DNA from: Desulfobacterales bacterium
GTDB lineage: Bacteria > Desulfobacterota > Desulfobacteria > Desulfobacterales > Desulfobacteraceae
DNA: 11,914 bases
Assembly: GCA_022361535.1 (NCBI GenBank)
Contig: JAKSAU010000194.1
Coordinates: forward strand, 1 to 11,914
Direction: 5' to 3'
In this document: in pieces, positions 9,248 to 11,914 of the stretch
Numbering within the stretch: position 1 is the stretch's first letter
Layout: the number at the start of each line of letters is the position of its first letter
Translations under genes and position numbers: made by a program
The notes under the pieces: generated by a model
What the model saw: the letters and a program-made list of their open reading frames with translations, nothing else
Told to the model about the DNA's origin: nothing
Databases searched by the model: none

Positions 9248-10597
9248 TTATTCTTCTTTTTTATCAGCCGCTTCTTCAGTTTCAGCTTCGGCCTGAGCAG
9301 TCTTGGGTTCCACCTCGGTAACACTGCCTTTTTCTATTATAAGGTCAATGGCCTTTTTTTCAAGCTGAGTGTGTTTATAATATTCAAGCTGTTTGGGGTC
9401 CATGTTAAAATAATTTTTAACTGCATCTTTGGATGCATTCATGGCCTGGGCCATTTCCTCGAAGCTCTCATCCATTTCTTCCTCGGTCATATCCAGGTTT
9501 TCCTGAGAAATAAGCTTATCAAGGATCAAATGACGGCGGGCCTGTTTTTCAGCTACGTCAGCGTACCGTTCTTTCATAGTCTCTTTGGTGAGACCTGCTT
9601 CTTCAAGGCTGGTGTTATTCTGAGCATACGCTTGCTCGGTCTCGGCAATAATACCGTTGAGCTCACCTTCAACCAGTGCTTCAGGTACTTCAAATTCAAT
9701 TTTTTCCAGAAGCGCCTGGAAAATCTGCTCGCTCATCTCGTGTTTTACCCGCTGCGCAATCCCTTTTTCCAGATTGTCACGGATTGAATCTTTTACTTCG
9801 TCAATGGTCTCGAACTTACCAAGCCCTTTAACCAGATCATCATTGACTTCAGGCAACACTTCTTCCTGGATTTCTTTGAGGGTTACCTTATACTCAATTG
9901 TTTTGCCCTGGAGATTTTCATCATGGAAATCATCTGCGTAAACCACTTCGATATCCATATCCTGAACCGGAATGGCGCCGATGAGTTTTTCGGAAAACTC
10001 TTTGGGCAGGGCACCCTGGTTGATACCCATAACATAGTTTTCAACTTTTGGGGTCTGGTCAAAGGCTTCACCGTTCAGATACCCTTCGTAGTCGATTAGA
10101 ACAAAATCTGTGTCTTTAACAGGCCGCTCTTCGGTTACCGGTTCTTTTTTAGCCATGGTCTTCTGGATCATATAAATCTGGCTGTCGATCTCAGCTTCAG
10201 ACACTTCATACTTGGTCTTTTCCAGTTCAAGGCCTTCGAATTCAATATCATCAAGCTCAGGCTTTACTTCTACGGTAATATCAAAGACGTAGTCAGCATC
10301 CGGATTCAGCTCCGGGGGATCAAGCTGTGGACCACCTACAACATTAAGGTCATGTTCTTGAATAGCTTCTACAAACACTTCCTGGATCAGGCGCGGTGCT
10401 ACATCAGCATGAACGTCTGCGGCAAACCGGTTCTCAAGTACTTTTCTTGGAATTTTACCCTTTCTGAACCCTTTTATATCTGCACTCTTTTTCAACTCAT
10501 TATAGGCTTTATTAAGCTCTTTGGTAATTCTGGCTTTGGGAATTTCAAAAGAAAGTACTTTTTTAACACTGCTTTGATCTTCGATTTTTACCTGCAT
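9248..10597 (-). CDS. tig: Trigger factor, ribosome-associated chaperone and prolyl isomerase
   Basis: A 449-residue trigger factor, which docks at the ribosomal tunnel exit and folds nascent chains. The ribosome-binding domain carries the signature GFRKGKIP (43-50). The FKBP-type prolyl-isomerase domain spans about 158-243 (DYEGYLNGEAFD, then NQGALPKEFSEKLIGA). A helical C-terminal substrate-binding domain follows, ending in an Ala/Glu-rich acidic tail. The frame stays open 25 codons further upstream to ATG 10672, but those residues are not trigger-factor-like, overlap the leader hairpin and have no ribosome-binding site. ATG 10597 has AGGA (complement of 10605-10608) at a suitable distance and starts the family sequence MQVKIED. 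It is the first gene of tig-clpP-clpX-lon. Confidence 0.96.
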   Translation of the reverse strand: MQVKIEDQSSVKKVLSFEIPKARITKELNKAYNELKKSADIKGFRKGKIPRKVLENRFAADVHADVAPRLIQEVFVEAIQEHDLNVVGGPQLDPPELNPDADYVFDITVEVKPELDDIEFEGLELEKTKYEVSEAEIDSQIYMIQKTMAKKEPVTEERPVKDTDFVLIDYEGYLNGEAFDQTPKVENYVMGINQGALPKEFSEKLIGAIPVQDMDIEVVYADDFHDENLQGKTIEYKVTLKEIQEEVLPEVNDDLVKGLGKFETIDEVKDSIRDNLEKGIAQRVKHEMSEQIFQALLEKIEFEVPEALVEGELNGIIAETEQAYAQNNTSLEEAGLTKETMKERYADVAEKQARRHLILDKLISQENLDMTEEEMDESFEEMAQAMNASKDAVKNYFNMDPKQLEYYKHTQLEKKAIDLIIEKGSVTEVEPKTAQAEAETEEAADKKEE

Positions 10598-10657
10598 GAT
10601 TTTGTCCTGTTGTATTCTATTAAATTTGTGTTCATCTAAACACGTCTTCAAAAAATT

Positions 10658-10695
10658 AAAAAAATATGCCATAACTATTTATATTGTATGGCATA
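10658..10695 (-). promoter_or_regulatory. Attenuator-like hairpin or operator in the tig leader
   Basis: TATGCCATA (10665-10673) and its exact complement TATGGCATA (10687-10695) flank 13 bases. On the - strand the repeat is followed by seven T residues (complement of 10658-10664), then AA and six more T. It lies about 15-45 bases past the predicted tig transcription start. As RNA it would look like a weak terminator/attenuator. As DNA it is a symmetrical site with half-sites 22 bp apart, placed between the divergent tig and amidase genes. I cannot decide between these roles. Confidence 0.55.
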
Positions 10696-10717
10696 AACAC
10701 TTTACACAAAGTTTATT

Positions 10718-10746
10718 AAGATAACTCGTCTATATAAAGGTGTCAA
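10718..10746 (-). promoter_or_regulatory. Promoter of the tig-clpP-clpX-lon cluster
   Basis: On the - strand a perfect TTGACA (10741-10746) and TATCTT (10718-10723, four of six matches) are 17 bases apart. The start should lie near 10711, giving a leader of about 115 bases. The -35 overlaps the ribosome-binding site of the divergent amidase gene. No heat-shock sigma-32 or CIRCE-type motif is apparent. Confidence 0.7.
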
Positions 10747-10751
10747 GCAAA

Positions 10752-11432
10752 TTGGCTAAAGAAATACATGCTGTCTTACTGTCCATATTGGCATTCATGC
10801 TCGCTATACCCAATTCAATAAACGCTGCAGAAATTATCACAACCGAGAAACGGATAATCCTTGCCCCGGGACATAGCACTGAAGATACCGGAATACAAAC
10901 CCTTACCAACATCACTGAACACGGTATCACACTTGAACTGGTAAAATTGGTAAAGATAGAACTTGCAGATGGTTTCCAAGTTAAAATCCCCCATGAGCAG
11001 CTGACTGAAGACATTGACACTCCTTTGACTTCGGACAAGAGAAAAGTTCTTGCCAACCAGTCCAAGGCAGATCTTTTTATCAATCTCCATCTACACCAGG
11101 GCAGCACCAAGGACACATTGATTTTTTATTACGACCTGCCAGACACAACAGATCCATCCCCATGGCAGTCCGAGACTTTGAAACAGAAGCCAAAGTCAAA
11201 AAAACTTGCTGAGACTTTATCAGGACAACTAAAAAAAGTGGGGGTTTACCAACCCAGTATATATTCCGCTCCCCTGATTCCTTTAGAGGGACTGCTTATG
11301 CCGGCAATCCTTGTAGAAGTTTTTTCAATTTCACAGATATCAGAATCACCGAATGACAATACAGCACTGCTGCAAACCTATGCAAAAGCACTTGCCGATA
11401 CCATTAGAATTTATTTTTCCACTTCAAATTAA
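10752..11432 (+). CDS. Exported divergent N-acetylmuramoyl-L-alanine amidase (Amidase_3-like)
   Basis: A 226-residue protein (230 if started at GTG 10740). I prefer TTG 10752, because AAAGGTG (10736-10742), which overlaps that GTG, lies nine bases before it and is the only ribosome-binding site. It opens with a signal peptide: a positive residue, a hydrophobic run (AVLLSILAFMLAI) and probable cleavage after SINA near residue 25. The rest resembles zinc amidases that cut peptide stems from peptidoglycan: H41 in APGH, E56 fifteen residues later, H113 in ADLFINLHLH, and a late glutamate E189 in PAILVEV, matching the usual His, Glu, His and catalytic Glu. It departs from the family in details such as PGHST for PGHGG and LHLHQ for IHANA. 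No SPOR, LysM or AMIN domain is visible. Periplasmic location is inferred. It is divergent from tig, and no good promoter of its own was seen. Confidence 0.72.
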   Translation: MAKEIHAVLLSILAFMLAIPNSINAAEIITTEKRIILAPGHSTEDTGIQTLTNITEHGITLELVKLVKIELADGFQVKIPHEQLTEDIDTPLTSDKRKVLANQSKADLFINLHLHQGSTKDTLIFYYDLPDTTDPSPWQSETLKQKPKSKKLAETLSGQLKKVGVYQPSIYSAPLIPLEGLLMPAILVEVFSISQISESPNDNTALLQTYAKALADTIRIYFSTSN

Positions 11433-11444
11433 TCTTGATTTTTT

Positions 11445-11478
11445 AACAAATGAGTGATAAAAAGTCTCTTTGTTTTTT
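11445..11478 (+). terminator. Weak intrinsic terminator after the amidase gene
   Basis: AACAAA (11445-11450) and GAG (11452-11454) pair with CTC (11466-11468) and TTTGTT (11469-11474) across one bulged base. The loop is 11 bases and four T residues follow. It begins 13 bases past the stop codon. The stem is AT-rich, so activity is uncertain. Confidence 0.45.
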
Positions 11479-11487
11479 ATGTGATGT

Positions 11488-11564
11488 CGGGGCGTAGCGC
11501 AGTCTGGTAGCGCGCCTGCTTTGGGAGCAGGATGTCGGGAGTTCAAATCTCTCCGCCCCGACCA
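11488..11564 (+). tRNA. tRNA-Pro (anticodon TGG)
   Basis: Full cloverleaf: acceptor CGGGGCG with CGCCCCG, D arm GCGC/GCGC, anticodon stem CCTGC/GCAGG around TTTGGGA (anticodon 11522-11524), T arm GGGAG/CTCTC... with loop TTCAAAT, discriminator A and encoded CCA (11562-11564). The C1-G72 pair that opens the acceptor is typical for bacterial proline tRNA. A candidate promoter is poor: TTGATT (11435-11440) lies 15 bases before GATAAA (11456-11461). Confidence 0.97.
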
Positions 11565-11576
11565 CAGAGAATAGAG

Positions 11577-11607
11577 GGTTTCAATCATCTTGATTGGAGC
11601 CTTTTTT
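11577..11607 (+). terminator. Intrinsic terminator after tRNA-Pro
   Basis: GGTTTCAATCA (11577-11587) pairs with TGATTGGAGCC (11591-11601), 11 pairs with two G-T wobbles and a three-base loop, followed by six T residues. It starts 13 bases past the tRNA CCA end. Confidence 0.82.
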
Positions 11608-11797
11608 GTTTTCTGGGTGTGGCGTTTGGGTGTGACTTTTCGAAAAAACACCACTTATTGAGTTCATATCACCCTCAATTTGACCGCCCAACAAATAGAA
11701 ATAAATCCCAGTTGTTCTCAGGTCGGAATGCCAGTTGAAAAGATCATTGCTACACATAATTCTTGCCTCGTTTATAATTCACGCTTGCAATAAGGTA

Positions 11798-11832
11798 AAC
11801 AGTCAGGATAATCTCCAATTAAATTGACTGTT
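11798..11832. repeat. Short inverted repeat near the right edge
   Basis: AACAGTCA and TGACTGTT are exact complements around 19 bases. GGATAAT follows the left arm at once and also follows the right arm at once. It lies 36-70 bases upstream of the TATAAT at 11868, where an operator would fit. It has no T tract, so a terminator is unlikely. Confidence 0.35.
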
Positions 11833-11895
11833 GGATAATATTCAAAATATCATCTTATCCAGACCTGTATAATCAACTGTTTTATTATAAAAATT

Positions 11896-11914
11896 ATGAA
11901 AAAAATTCTTTCTA
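11896..11914 (+). CDS. Possible first codons of a gene leaving the window
   Basis: ATG 11896 opens a frame reading MKKILS to the window end, which looks like the start of a signal peptide. A perfect TATAAT lies 22 bases upstream, but no ribosome-binding site and no good -35 are seen. Only six codons are visible, so this is a hint and not a call. Confidence 0.18.

Larger units (their letters stand above)
11608..11914. other. AT-rich region without a clear gene
   Basis: No convincing coding frame crosses these 307 bases. They contain an 8-bp inverted repeat (AACAGTCA 11798-11805, TGACTGTT 11825-11832), a GGATAAT word repeated at 11806-11812 and 11833-11839, and a perfect TATAAT at 11868-11873 close to the right edge. 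No copy of the tRNA-Pro 3' end is visible that would prove an integration site. Confidence 0.6.

Noticed and set aside
10598..10672. N-terminal extension of trigger factor by 25 codons
   Set aside because: The residues are Phe/Asn/Lys-rich translation of the U tract and hairpin, with no ribosome-binding site. The trigger-factor sequence starts at MQVKIED.
11424..11738. Open frames on both strands across tRNA-Pro
   Set aside because: The peptides RRDLNSRHPAPKAG and MSGVQISPPRPQ are translations of the tRNA itself. No ribosome-binding site or family resemblance.

Overview
The window is a stretch of core chromosome from an anaerobic sulfate-reducing bacterium. Its left edge carries the end of qmoB and all of qmoC, which encode subunits of the quinone-interacting membrane-bound oxidoreductase that links the menaquinone pool to APS reductase in dissimilatory sulfate reduction. 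Together with moderate GC content and deltaproteobacterial-type tig-clpP-clpX-lon genes, this points to Desulfobacterota, most likely a relative of Desulfobacter/Desulfobacula. The genus is my inference from general resemblance, not from a search.

Left part (1-3720), read on the + strand: qmoB (3' end) and qmoC end at a strong intrinsic terminator. A small cold-shock protein gene follows, then leuB (3-isopropylmalate dehydrogenase) behind a promoter that sits next to two AT-rich palindromes, then another terminator. On the - strand lies a compact tRNA-Val(TAC)/tRNA-Asp(GTC) transcription unit with its own near-consensus promoter and a hairpin terminator. Middle (3721-4860): a rho-type gene on the + strand encodes a Rho that lacks the usual N-terminal domain and has a divergent segment in the ATPase core. 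It ends at a hairpin it shares with the convergent lon operon.

Right-middle (4900-10746), on the - strand: a protein quality-control cluster transcribed tig -> clpP -> clpX -> lon. Trigger factor folds nascent chains, ClpXP and Lon degrade what fails. The unit starts at a TTGACA/TATCTT promoter, followed by an AT-rich hairpin with a U tract in the leader, and probably ends at the hairpin next to rho. Divergent from tig, with its ribosome-binding site overlapping the tig -35 box, is a gene for an exported, divergent N-acetylmuramoyl-L-alanine amidase (Amidase_3 type). A tRNA-Pro(TGG) gene with a terminator follows. The last ~300 bases are AT-rich, hold small inverted repeats and no clear gene, except perhaps the first codons of one running off the end.

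Almost everything here is conserved housekeeping or energy metabolism. I did not find a novel multi-gene system. The points most worth a second look are the truncated, divergent Rho, the attenuator-like hairpin in the tig leader in the shared tig/amidase regulatory region, the tandem palindromes before leuB, and the frequent use of TTG/GTG starts.
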